From the NCBI GenBank assembly GCA_023053545.1, contig JAKZAN010000006.1, positions 6,143,001-6,207,000 of the forward strand: DNA of 64,000 bases, written 5' to 3'. The notes under the pieces were generated by a model that saw nothing but the letters and a program-made list of their open reading frames with translations, ran no database searches and had not been told where the DNA came from. The position numbers were made by a program, and so were the translations under genes. This document shows, piece after piece, positions 30,301 through 41,269 of this stretch (positions are counted from its first letter, which is position 1; each line of letters opens with the position of its first letter). Origin of the DNA: Lepidurus packardi. Lineage: Eukaryota; Arthropoda; Branchiopoda; Notostraca; Triopsidae.

Positions 30301-33300
30301 CGAGCGCTATTAGAAACTAGTTACGATTGAGACGTGGGTGGCGCACTCTGGTAGGCGAGTTCGAGTTTTACTTTACGAGTTGGAGTGACTGCGAGGCATA
30401 CTTTCGAAAGCATTGGCAACATCCTGCTGACCTTTATGATTTCTTGTCGAGAGAAAACATTTATAGCCCACTAGCACCGTTCTATGAGTCATTATTCGCA
30501 GACTCTGTTGTAGGCTGTCTGACTGCCTATCTTTATAGGCCTTTTGGTGATGAGACAACTATTGGAAAGTTGTATGTGTTTGTCGACAAGTTACTGACTG
30601 GCCTACTTTGGCAAGCACGCGGGCTTTTCTGTCTCCTGTTTGGTTAACCTTCTCGGAAGTATACCTGTTCCAAGCGAAATCATGCTTGCTTCTCATGTGC
30701 GGTTTCGTCCATTCGCACATTTAATTTTACTGTCGAATTAAAAAGTTCCGTTGTGCCATCCTTTATTGCCGAACTTCCTCGTTGACTTTTTCCTTGTCAA
30801 GGCGAAAGGGCGCCCACTGACAAGCGGGACGGAATGATATGGTTCCCCAGCCTGTACGTAGATGGCGCGCGTGTCAACACTAGCTATTGCAACATGTTCT
30901 ACAGTTTCAGAACTGGGAGATAAAAGTGACACTAGTGTGTTTTATTGTTGCAAAACGTTCTCCGAAAAAGAATGACAAACGGGTGTCACTCGAGTTAAAA
31001 ATTGGTAGTTGGATTGGAAATGCATTAGGATGTAGGGTAGGCGAGGTTAGGTTATTAAGTTAGGTTAGCTTAACTTAGTTTATGGTTAGCTTAGGTAATA
31101 AATTAGGTTAACGATTCTCATCAACGAAAGTTGATGAGAATCGTTAAAACTTGCATTTCCTTTCACTCCACTAGCTGAAAAACTAAAAAGTTCCTTGTTA
31201 GACAGTGACAAAAGCTCACTCAGGCTCACTAGTGTAATTTTTTACTCCGGGACATTACATACGTTTGTAACTAAATCCGGAGAACGTGTTAACCTATTAG
31301 AGGAGCTTGTAAATTCGAGTCTGTTTTGAGAAAACGTTATTAAATATTCATTAGCTCTTGATTAGGTTTACACTTTGTGCAGTTTTCTCGCACTTTGAAA
31401 CTGGCAAACGCTCCAGCTCAATAGTACAGATTTTTCTTTTTAAAAGGCGGGACATGCAACCTTTAGATCCAAACAGCACCGGAGCTTTGATCGTTCCTAA
31501 GACCAAAAGTCGGATCCTTCTTTGCTTTTTTCCCTTTGATGACAACTTACTTGGCGTGCTTAGCGTACCCACCGTGAGCTGCCTTTTAGATTCCGTTGTA
31601 GTCTTTTTTATTTCTTTAGAAGCTGAATGTATTTCATCCGTTTACTACACTCTGAAACGGATTGTCAGATCTTCCTTGCGTATGGCAAGGCATTCCCGAA
31701 AGAGAAAGAAACAGAAAGCGGCGGCTAGCTATAACGTTGTCTTGATTGCTAAAGATCAAAAGACGGGTCCGAGCTGTGATATGCGACACAACAATTCTTA
31801 TCGTGTGCCACGCATGGGAGCTCCACTTCAAAACTCCCCCAAGATTACTCATCCTGCTGCCGTCCTTTGCAGCTTTGGACCAAGTTGCCTCGCCATAAAA
31901 CCCGTTGTGTCAATCTCGTGCCAGAATCAACGACCCTCTGTATTTGCTTTCCAGTTTTAATCTTAATTTCCGAAGGTACTACAGTGGGGACTTTCCTGTT
32001 AAATGTTTCAATTCACATGTTTTAGCTCAATCAGGATTTCTTTGGACCTTTTATTTTTTGCTGGACCTATACAATGAAAATCATATATAACGGAAGCCTG
32101 ACTAAAATAGAATAACTTTTGTTTACTTTCAGAACTTTGATTTTTTCTATTTTTTCTTATATAAACAAGGATAAAGTAAGCAAAGAGCTTTTTTTTCTTA
32201 ATTCCTAATGAGCGGAATCTGATCATCTTGCCTGAAATGGATGCAGTGAGACATGCGATAGACGAATTGACACTAAAGAAGTAGTGAAATAGAAGATATA
32301 CATGCTTTTTTAAGCTCAGGCAGTGGTGTGTATATTCTTAAGGTTTTCGAAATTATGTATCCTTATTCATTGGATAGGTTTTCGATTTCCCGGCAATATT
32401 GAAATTTATTACATGAGGTGAATGAGGCTAATTTAATTTTTGTTCGAATTTTCTTGAAAAAGCAAGGAACCCATAATGCTGGCTACTCCGATTGTTGACT
32501 TGCCGTAGGAACGCGAGGTAGCTTTTTTTCTAGTGAAAATGAGTGAGATAAGTTAGACCAAAGAGCCATACCAGTACGTTATATGCTTCCTAACAGGGTA
32601 AGGGATAAAAAGAGGGTCATTTCTATCTTTTTAGATGCTTTTTTGGCGCATTTCTGCGAATGCTATTAGCTAGAGTGTATTGATGTAATTAGACAATCGT
32701 TCGCAGAAAGCTTAAATGGTCCGTGCGGGCTGTAACTTATAAAAACGACCATAAATGGTCTTTTCGACGAGTTCGATGTGTCTCTATGTGTTTCAGCATG
32801 TGACAATGCAATGATAACCCCCAAACCTCAAGTACCCTACACCAGATGGGTCGGTTTTACTTTGAAAGTATACTTCTAGCTAAATTATGGGAAGCAATAT
32901 TGTTTGGGGAAAAAGCAAACAAAGCTTGACAGAAAGACAAAAGCCTTAGCTAGAATAACTTGAACCTACATTCTGCAAGTCATTGCACACCACAAAACAC
33001 CGAGTTTGCTTAGCCAAGCCTAATGTCCCGCACCCAGCATCCCCGGCAGTAGGTTGGGTGGATACATAACGGCCTGTCCCAAGCTCGGATCATGTCCGGT
33101 TCATAAAGCCCGAAACCATCAACATAGAAAGCCTCATTTTTTCCCTTTTTGCTTTATAGACAAGATAGCTTCAAGTTTTTTCTTGTTCTTTTTTGTTTGA
33201 ACTCTTGTTCCTCTACAGACAAGATGGTAAGAAACCTTCTGCAAACTCTCGCTCTATAGAATTTCGAGTAAATCTGTGCAGCAGTACCTCGGAAGAGATT

Positions 33301-36300
33301 TTCGCCCAAAAAAGCCCCCATGAAGCTCAAGAGAGGAGTACAGAGGATTTTCTGCTCTGGGGTTTCCGGTTACGCTGCATTGCCTTTGTCTTGTCCTACT
33401 TCTTGTTCACATAGATCCTAGTGAAAAGGGGGACGCATAACGGAAAGTAAACAGCTCTGAGATCCGTACACACGTACACATACTCACGCTGCGGTTTGTA
33501 TCAATGGGGTATTTCACGCACAGTCAGTTTCAGTGGCCAGGCCAACAGCTGGGACTGTACCCACGCTACACGAGCCAATTCCCATATAGCAAGCGCTGTG
33601 CGGAATCCTTCGTCTACCCCAAAGCCCAAACTCGCATGTTGTCTAGGGGTTCCGGATATTCCAGGGAAAACGGATCTCTTGTGGTGACGCTCTAAACTTT
33701 ACCGTTGAGTTCTTTCATAATTGGATAGTTTGTCTATATATTATATTATAACCTACATATTTCGTATATAATGTCATCTTTACTGTCACGTACTTAAAAA
33801 AATCCTTGCTAATTATACAATTCGGAGTTGTGCACCTTTGATATGTCCATCAAATATTGAAACGATTCTGACATTTTTAGAAAATTCTCTATTAAATTGC
33901 CAGCGAATGGTGTTGTTAATGACATTCATTTTTAATTGTAAGACATTTACAAGATTGGCAAAGTAGCAAGATCCTTCTGATGTATTTTTATAATACGGCT
34001 TAATCACTTTCTAATGTCGTTAAAGCTTAAACAAAGAGCATAGACTTTTTTTTACTCAAAATTGTATTGGTCCCTTAAAAGATTACGGACCTGGCGTCCT
34101 TGTGTCGGGGCCCGGCGTCCTTGCCTCGGGGCTCCGCGTCCTTGTGTCGGTACACGTAGTCCTTTTGTCGAGTCTTCCTTGTGTCTACTTCCATTAAAAT
34201 GTCTATACGTCACTGACGTGGGATAAGGAAAGATATGTTGAAGTACCCAATGCTTGAGCAAGACGACTGCTGAAAGAAAAGTTTCAGTCTGATATCAAGA
34301 CATTGAACTCGGGTTATCTGTTTGTCAGAGCATGTACCTAAAGACCTGAAAGCGTGTAGATGTAGCTTGACCGTTTAACGCCTATAGACTATTCGTTTGG
34401 TCTTGGTAGAACAGCTGAGTCAACGTAAGTTTGGGAATTTATTGAACCCGATACAGATTCCGACCGTCGAAGTATAAAGAGTTCTGACAAAAGACTATAT
34501 TTCTGTGTGCAGTTGTGAAAAAAAGGCTGGTTCGTAGAAATCCGTAGAGCAGGATTGCTACTCTGTCGACTTTTATTAAATTCAACTGCATTCGTAGTTG
34601 CTAGGGACAACGTCGTTTCCGATTAATTGGGTTGTGCATATCTACTGTGAAATGCTTGGAATAGATTGAGCAAAGCGCCCTTGTACAGTTTGAACATATA
34701 CAGTACCGAATTGAATGTTATTGATTAGGAAGGAGAAAAGTACTTCTTGTTTGCTTAATTAATAGGGCCAGTCATAGAAATGGGTAGAAAAAGAACTTCT
34801 TTTTTCGGATGCAAAGAAAAATTCATATTATTCCAATGTTGTAGGATATATGTAAAAGTATCCAGATAGACAAGTTCCATTATGCAAGCCATTATAGCCA
34901 TATAAATCTCCCTTTTCCTGTGTTGCTCGCTTTTCCGCTCCAAGTTTCGTTTTTTGGGCCCGTTTCCCTGAATTTTGGTCGTTCTCTTGTGTCTTGCAGT
35001 GCTGATATAATAGTATCCACTTAAGAGTTAGGGACTCAAAGACATAACAAAAGGTCTTTTACGTATAAAGGGGCTAGAATTACCCCCGGCTTATAATGAA
35101 ATGCTTCCCAAACGATGATATATGATAGAAATATCTTAGGCCTTCTGATGGTATGCTGTATAAATGCGTCAAAATAGATCTTCTGTGCAGGAAAGCGCAC
35201 ATTAGAGCTACCGACTGCTTTTGGTCTTTGCGAAACAGGTGGTCCTATTGAAAAATTAACTCCATTACCACTACCCTAAGCCGTTAAACTTTGAGGGTGA
35301 GAGCAAGCACATTGCTGCAGCAAAATAAAACACTTAAAAAGCAAAAAAAAAAGACAATGAGAATGCTTTTGCTCGCGACTATGAACCCAAATTTATTGGC
35401 ACGTATCATAAGCATGTACCCAAAGTGAGTGTAGTAATATGTTTCTTCTGAAAATTGCTAGCGAGTATGTGTGTGTGAATGTGTCTGTGCGCGAGAACAG
35501 AACCCAAGTCCGCGCGCCATACTGTATTCTATGTAGCGTGGGAACATCTGCATCAGGCGTTCATACTTCCCAACAACTCACCTTTAACCCTTTATGACTC
35601 TTGTCGAGTACAATGTAGTCTAATTTTTTTTGGTTTCATTAAAATTGTGGCTATAGAATGATGCTTTTGGCAGTTATTACTGCAGAATATCATGCGTTTC
35701 CATTAAAAGATGCAACAATGCATTGGAAAAAAATCCCCATCAAATTGCTTGGCACGTACCGAGTACGTACAAGTACGAAGTACCGATTGTATTTTTGGTG
35801 GAAATGAAAAGGGGACGAGCGCTATTGTGAAACAAGGGCTCTGGTTATTTCGCGATCGCGGAGAGGAACAAAAGACCATCTTTTGGTTCGCTTTCAGACT
35901 TTTGGCATAGGGCAATTGAGGGGGGAAGAAAAGAAAGACCGTGCGTGAGCCTTGTATGTGCGTCTTTAGATCTATGCATGCTTGATTATAATTGTTCTTG
36001 TCCTTGCGGGTTATGCCCTGTACATTGATGGTCGTATTCTGACAGGTGGGGCGGGGTTGTGAGTGTTATATTCCTTCGTAAACGGAGAGATGAGAAAGCA
36101 AACGGGGGAAGGAAGGAAAAAACTGCGGGAATGACGGCAGACGGCGGAGGCATAAATTCTTTGGGCCTTGGAAAATGCCTGTTCTTCTCCCAACCTGCGG
36201 ATCTATAACATATGCTAATACGCCATACTTACGACTATTGATATTCCACGAGAACTTAGGGAGGACGGACGTTTGCTCGTTTACGGAACTACCGAAACGA

Positions 36301-38377
36301 CCCATTTGACGCAGAGTACGCAAACAGAGCTGAGAAAAAAAAGAAATAAGGCAGAAAACCTAGAAAAATGTTCGTAAAAAAAACATGCTTTCCCAGTATG
36401 AGACACCGTTAAAAAAAAGTACCTGTATAGGGGTTTGTTAATATGGTTCTTGTTTTTTGAACACTGGGAGACTATGCGACGCTATTCTACTCGGAGTACC
36501 GGGGTCGTTCCGTTTAGATTAAACGGACTCTAGGGGGTTATCTCTTTTGTAGAATTTAAACCCCGTTTCAAATGCAATACTAAACTAAAAGACAAATTAC
36601 CGTAGTAAAGTACTTTAGTTAACAAAATTAGCTTTTTGTTTGAGAGTTGTCGTGTGCTTTTAAACTGTCAAAACTACAAAGCGTTTCCCTAGATTTACGG
36701 TAAATAGACGTGAAGTCTGTTTTGTGTTACAATTTTCTGGGAACGCCGTTTAGTATCTTTTATTTATAGTATGACAAAGAGCAACAGTAAATTAGTTTCG
36801 ATTTATGTTTAAGTTCCTATTATAATGCCGTAGATGTATTATTTAAATCACGATGATTAGTTAAATCACGCTTGTCAAGTGAATATTGATTCTATTAAGC
36901 GGAGATTCTAATAACCGAAAATCTGAAAGATGCAACAGAATACTACAATTAAATGGGCGCGTGAAACCAACTGGCTTGTTTAAACCAAAGAAGAAAGCAT
37001 CGTCTACTTTTTTACATTTTCCCATGTTTCCTTTTTCTGGATTCACTACACCCACTATTGTATATTTTGCGAAGTCTTTGCTACAATTTTGATAGAGATG
37101 ATTGAGGAATTCCTAACTTAACGGACGCTTCCCTTTGTGGCAAATCTTTTAAATTTAACTTGCCATGAGTTTCAGTGAGCCGCAACTTCTCTTTTACATT
37201 TAAGTTCAATCTTTTCTTGTTCGTCGACACTTTTATATAACCACATCTAAATCACAATTAACACTGCGCCTTTGAAACCTACCCATTACGCTTATAGGTA
37301 GGGTTCTCAACGCGATATTCCTTCCAGTTTTCCCAATCAATTAAAGGAACTGGTTATTCAATTGAAAAACCTGCTCATTTAAGAAGGGGGAGTTTAGAAG
37401 GGATTTCCCCTAAGCGTAGTAGTAGGCTGGAAATGACAGAATTGGTCGAAACGACGTCAAAGCAATGCCATTGCTCCATATGCAAAGTCCACATGGAAAC
37501 CACTACTGTAGTTTCGCTACTGTACATGTGAAGGTTCATTTGAAATTGATTCTAATATCCGAAAGTGTGATTCTAATAACCAATACAAATGCTTTGAAAT
37601 GTATCATTTTGAATCGGTCGTTTAAAATTTGATTCCATAAAGTAGCTGATTCTAATAACCAGTAATCACAATAAGCGGCATTTACTGTAATTAGATTTTG
37701 TCGGAATTCTAATATTGAAAGTGTTGCCAGAAAAGGATCCAGGAATTATGTTGCAGTGTTTCGGTAAAAAGGGGAAATACTACACACCCCGCCGAATTTA
37801 CTGGAAACGAAAGTGTACGTAAGCCGCTTAATACTTTAGCTTTTGTGAGTCTAACGGGGAAACTATCTTAGCTTCTTGGTTTCCGCAGTAACGAAATTAC
37901 TATTCTTACAAAACCCCCGACTGTGGTAAATATAGCACCTTCTTGTCTTGTACTATGGAAACCCTTTCTGTCGGAAGAGAAACAGAAAATCCCATACTAC
38001 TCAGGGGAGTCTTGGTCAAGACTCAGCTGCCTGTTGCGTTGACAACCGTTAGCTACTCCAAATCCTTTAGTTTTTATTATTATTTCTTTTTCTTACGGTG
38101 CACAAACCTTGTGGCGTATGTGGTTCTGGATCAATCATCCGTACATATAGCCGAGCCGATACTCTTGTTGACAATCTAGGAAATACAGGGAGGGTGTGCG
38201 TGCTCGACAGGTTGCATAATTGTACAACGAAAAAATAAATAATGAAAATTCTTGTGCTTTTTTCTTTTCTTTTTCGTATAGCCCGCGAGTGATCCGTATT
38301 GCTTCGTCGAATTCAGCGAGCATCAGTCGGCTGCAGCAGCGTTGGCGGCTATGAACAAACGACACTGCCTGGGCAAG
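18317..38377 (+). CDS. TIA1: TIA1/TIAR (Rox8-like) RNA-binding protein, 5' part
   Basis: Homologue of the U-rich-RNA-binding splicing and stress-granule proteins TIA-1/TIAR. Four coding exons are read: 18317-18331, 18582-18619, 19059-19155 and 38282-38377, with fully compatible phases and GT-AG borders. Together they encode 82 residues: a short N-terminal lead and most of the first RRM. RNP2 is TLYVGNL, followed by [16 protein letters not shown]1 lies in SDPYCFVEF, followed by AAAALAAMN. Human TIA1 has the same blocks ([24 protein letters not shown]). The gene is incomplete: the end of RRM1 (expected EVKVNW-like), RRM2, RRM3 and the Q-rich tail were not found up to 64,000. Intron 3 is 19,126 bp and intron 4 at least 25.6 kb, against under 0.45 kb for introns 1-2. 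Intron 3 contains another gene. ATG 18,317 is the first in frame after the initiator. Confidence 0.88.
19156..26866 (+). other. TIA1 intron 3, upstream portion
   Basis: Non-coding sequence between the third TIA1 exon and the nested gene. Many short frames occur, but none has recognisable domains. The stretch contains a TATA box at 25,028, listed separately, and a 19-bp direct repeat (GAGTTATTTTGGATTTCAT) at about 22,382 and 22,508. No other supported feature. Confidence 0.6.
25028..25035 (+). promoter_or_regulatory. Candidate TATA box for the nested gene
   Basis: TATATAAG in a G/C-richer setting, 1.8 kb upstream of the nested ORF on the same strand. A 5' UTR intron ending at the AG just before the ORF (CCCCATTAG, 26,857-26,865) would connect them. 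The link is inferred from order and orientation only. Confidence 0.25.
26867..28177 (+). CDS. Secreted cysteine-free Gln/Pro-rich protein, nested in TIA1 intron 3
   Basis: A 436-codon ORF without introns, on the same strand as its host. Residues 1-26 form a signal peptide (hydrophobic FLLLVIF core, TTTQGA before the likely cleavage site). The mature protein has no cysteine and no membrane span. Residues 137-250 are rich in Gln, Pro and Tyr, with Q runs of five to seven at about 140, 156 and 176, as in low-complexity cuticle, eggshell or matrix proteins. Residues 260-330 are better ordered: [13 protein letters not shown], then an acidic [13 protein letters not shown] stretch. Basic pairs at 58-59 (AKR), 335-336 (YRRS) and the C-terminal RR could be convertase sites. 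Local base composition is more GC-rich than the intron around it, and the frame is long and uninterrupted, which supports real coding. ATG 26,867 is the only start that gives the signal peptide. A retroposed origin would explain the lack of introns. I do not recognise the family. Confidence 0.82.
   Translation: MESWYLPFLLLVIFHQWTTLTTTQGASVPSFDTQHGYYVSRPDLYARLQSPSPTGIAKRVWRNPFATIMGNRPAADQEADRLDSDTRSPINVQDSQLLPDALIHQQFLKPQLEAQGFSGGHIVAGPFPVPLSQLPKAPPQQQQQHVRSPTPYYRNQQQQPQQSPQYQGPQPIYTLQQQQQQQSQASAPQPTIIQPYHNNNVVKSSEPQPPLTPLQRPGVNVYASQPAQFLYKGSVVPAPQPSKFPQQYYNPIAESSSHNDNNVAPAIRWTYGQWTPIYQGAAAPIPKYNTGFSDADLQNLDFGNIFDGLGNAAASAFAGNFNSLDANLGGKVPYRRSVEPAKKPVYMKPSTNQVPDLEGGESQIITADSVGIPTSKVSRLGQGSGRYVGRVLPAYVRSDVAAQQPQKPAAAVSVNHDSTLSLSSVGYTLRFAPERR
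28383..28388 (+). promoter_or_regulatory. Possible polyadenylation signal of the nested gene
   Basis: ATTAAA, a common variant signal, lies 205 nt after the nested gene's stop. No AATAAA is evident nearer to the stop. Confidence 0.3.
31037..31109 (+). repeat. Degenerate TTAGG-type repeat tract
   Basis: Repeated TTAGGTTA/GGTTAGCTTA units with many substitutions, directly abutting the foldback that starts at 31,108. The pairing of a TTAGG tract with another repeat is also seen at 9.14 kb. Confidence 0.6.
31108..31147. repeat. Perfect 18-bp foldback with GAAA loop
   Basis: TTAACGATTCTCATCAAC at 31,108-31,125 is followed by GAAA and its exact reverse complement at 31,130-31,147. In RNA this would be an 18-bp hairpin closed by a GNRA-type tetraloop. 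It is too short for a canonical pre-miRNA. Confidence 0.9.
34088..34192 (+). repeat. Minisatellite-like dispersed repeat, copy B
   Basis: Three successive GCGTCCTTG(T/C)(G/C)TCGG-type units, then GTCCTTTTGTCGAGTC and GTGTCTACTTCC. This is the same order and end as copy A at 9.2 kb, so the block moves or is copied as a unit. Confidence 0.75.
36888..37660 (+). repeat. Cluster of GATTCTAATAACC motifs
   Basis: Exact GATTCTAATAACC at 36,904, 37,569 and 37,648, with near copies at 36,888 (GATTCTATTAAGC) and 37,548 (GATTCTAATATCC). All are on the same strand within 0.8 kb. A GAATTCTAATA variant sits near 37,705. It may be a decayed tandem repeat or a cluster of binding sites. It lies in TIA1 intron 3, 0.6-1.4 kb upstream of exon 4. 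Confidence 0.55.
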
Positions 38378-41172
38378 GTAAGTCCATTTACTCCTTTCTT
38401 TCTACGCCTGGCTTTTTCTCACTTATTTGTGCTATTGTGAGATTGAACCGAGGGCCAGCAATTGTTGGCACTCTTGTCATACTATGACCTCTTATCGTTA
38501 TGACACGCAAGACAAAAAAAAAGATAGCAATAACGTTTATCGTGAAGGGGCGAATGTTCAATTGATCCCGACATAGCTTCACTGGTCTTCCATAGTGACC
38601 TCTTTTGATGGATTCGTATGTTTTTTTATGCTTCGGATTACGATGGAGGTTGCGTCAAATCCCACTTGGAGAAAAGATTCAATTCCAGCAGGGTTCGGTG
38701 GTGTAACTCGCACCCAGGTCTTGATCGAATCAAAATCGGAGCCAAATCCCAGAGTGTCTAGGAGTAATTGGAAGTTATTTGTTTCTATAAGTTATCATTC
38801 TTCAAAACTGCCGTATGTAGCTTCAAGTTTGATACACAAAAGTGTTACTCATTTCTTCCAAATTTGAAAAGTACTTTCCACAGAAAAAAGGGTTACCAAG
38901 AAAATAGTCATACGTGATTTACGGAGCAAGTCAGTTTATTCAGCTTAGGTAATTCCGTGAATGTTTCAGGGAAGCAGTCGTTGATAAGATTCTTGTTCCA
39001 AAATGTAGCACATAAGGGGCTCCCTTGTTCTGTCACGCACTTTTCTGCAATCCCCCGGAGAGATTGCTTGACTCTGCGCTTGACATCCAACAGGTCTTCT
39101 TGCCCGTCATCGTCTTTGTTGTCTCAGTTCAGTTCCCGTACACAATTCCCGACAGGCTCTGCGATGCATTTATGGCACTTTGCGGATATCGAGTATTGCT
39201 GCAGCAATACTCCTTTCCTTTTGTAGGGCTCACGCTTACAGGTTGGGTGACCACAAAATGGAAGGGGGGGGGGGAACTTGACGGACCAAAGAATTCAAAT
39301 TTCTTTGCTTTCTGACTTCTTCCCAACAAAAGTTGTGGTTCTGCAGTATTTTCTTTCCAAGGACTCCGTCCTGTAGATTGGACACAACCGGAAGATGAAG
39401 AGTGAGACCAAGACAAACAACAAAGTCTCCCGTTAAAATGTATACACATTGAAGAGCCAAGAGTTTGCTAGCTTTGCATATTGCAACGATTCCTGATCGT
39501 TAAGATGTGGAAGCTTCCCGCAGGCAAAGTCTTGTTGACTCGGGGACGCCGAAGGTCCTATACTCCTATAGTAAGACGCCGCGTAGTATTGTTTAGGGAG
39601 CGACCGTGTCTGTCGAGTACTATACGACAAGGGCAAGCAAAACTAAACTTTCCCGTCCTACTGGTAAAAGAGCATGGATGGGTGGTGTACTACCCAAGTT
39701 CTCGAATCGCTGAATTTAGATGTGGTAACCGAATAGTGGCTTGTATCGGATCCATACTCCCCGAGTCCAATGACGGAAACACTCTCGGGGAAGAAAAAAA
39801 GCTCTTGTCTGACATCCTTTCCGATTCTAAAAGCAGTGCAGTAGATTTGGAAGACCTGTATCAGGAATGAGTTTCGAAAGATCGAAAAGATCTGTTTTCA
39901 TGTCCTTTGAGTGCGGATGGTAAGGATGCAGAGGTAAGGATTTGACTCGTAGTCGATGTTTCCTAACGGACGTCAGGAACAGTAAGAAAAATCTTATAGA
40001 AAGCCGCTTCATATTTGATAACCTTCAGTGTCTCATGAATGGTACATGTTACGACAAGTCGAAATCCGCTGAGAAGCTTTGACTCGTCAACTTAGTCTTT
40101 CCAACTTTTATGGTTGTCATGACACCAAGCTCCTCGCCATTGCCGCAGTTCTCAAATGTATAAGATGTACCCCCCAAAAAGTCCAAGTCCGAGAACCAGT
40201 TTCTGCCGCTTTGTCAAATTGCTTGCGAAGCCCAAGCAGCTCTCATAGAGAGAAGTGTTGATTTATTCATGAAATTACCCCAGTTAAAAATGGCAAACGG
40301 CACTGGTTATTTTCTTGGTACTTCGCTGCTCTAGGAAGGACCAAAAGACTCTTAGGACTAGAAAAAGAGACCCTTGTATGGCTGGCGTCTAGAAATTGCT
40401 ACGGTATTTCATTTTCTCGAGCATTTTCATTCCTGTTAACATTGCCAGAGGGAGAGGGTCCTGTACCCCACACCACCCACGATCCCGGCCATACAACTTC
40501 TGTTCTGTTACCACCATTGTGCTCTATGCCAAATTCGTGAGATCTCTACCGGCAAGATTTTGCTCTGCTAGTATACTACTTCGTGTTATAATGTAGCTCG
40601 GTACGGTTTGAAACTGGAGAGAACAGAACTTGGAAGACAAAAGGTTCCATGCGCTTTCTAAATGACAATGCCACTCCGAGAAAGCTTTCAGCGTACTTCA
40701 ATTAAGGCTGCACATAAATACGTCTGCTCTCGTCTGCCAACTGTTTTCATTTTTTTCTTTTTTGGGGGGGTTCGTATGCAATAGATCTTAGCAATAAAAT
40801 TTGTGCTTACTTTCGTTATTGTTTCGTTTTTGTCTTGTTCGGCGTCGTAAGACGGTCTCTGAAAGCTGAAGCCTCTGTATCACAAGTTGGCCTCCGTTTG
40901 GGAAGTTAGATTGGATAATTTGTTTGCTGAACGCCTCAAGATTGTTGTCAATCTTTTCCTACATTTTTTCTTATGTTAGGTTTTCCCACCGGGCAGAAAT
41001 ACGGAAATACAGCCCATGAAAACTTTCCGGAGTTTCTGTTTCCTTTTTTTTCGTTTTTTTTTTTCCCCGGACACTAATTGGGTAGTAGGAAGTAACGGGA
41101 GTCGACAGCTTGGGTCCTTAATGCTTTCCCGACTCTATGCAGATTGACTAAATGGGCACTGGCAGGGGCAGG

Positions 41173-41184
41173 TATATATAAAAG
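41173..41184 (+). promoter_or_regulatory. Strong TATA box, possible internal promoter
   Basis: TATATATAAAAG matches the TATA consensus very well and sits in a G-rich flank. Forty-five bases on is a GA/GAGA tract, the kind of element bound by GAGA-type factors at arthropod promoters. It could drive an alternative TIA1 first exon or an unrecognised transcript. No convincing ORF follows directly. Confidence 0.3.
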
Positions 41185-41228
41185 GGAGAGGCAGAGTCGT
41201 TTCTTTTGGAATTGTCGCAAGACTCTGA

Positions 41229-41269
41229 GATATATATAGAGAGAGAGAGACTGAGAGAGAGAGAGAGCG
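41229..41269 (+). repeat. TA/GA microsatellite
   Basis: A short TATATATA run passes into two (GA)n blocks separated by CT. On the sense strand it gives a purine-rich tract just downstream of the TATA box at 41,173. Confidence 0.85.

Larger units (their letters stand above)
28178..38281 (+). other. TIA1 intron 3, downstream portion
   Basis: AT-rich intron from the nested gene to the fourth TIA1 exon, ending in a good pyrimidine tract and TATAG acceptor. It holds a degenerate TTAGG-like tract with a perfect foldback at 31 kb, repeat copy B at 34.1 kb and a motif cluster at 36.9-37.7 kb, each listed separately. Open frames near 30.3, 31.4 and 33.5 kb lack recognisable domains and splice continuity. 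Confidence 0.6.

Noticed and set aside
31358-31960. 200-codon open frame
   Set aside because: No domain, poor composition and no ATG/splice context of note. It lies within a TIA1 intron; length alone is not enough.
39505-39870. 122-codon ATG frame ending in an acidic tail
   Set aside because: The C-terminal half has protein-like composition, but there is no recognised family, signal or splice context. Worth a database search only.
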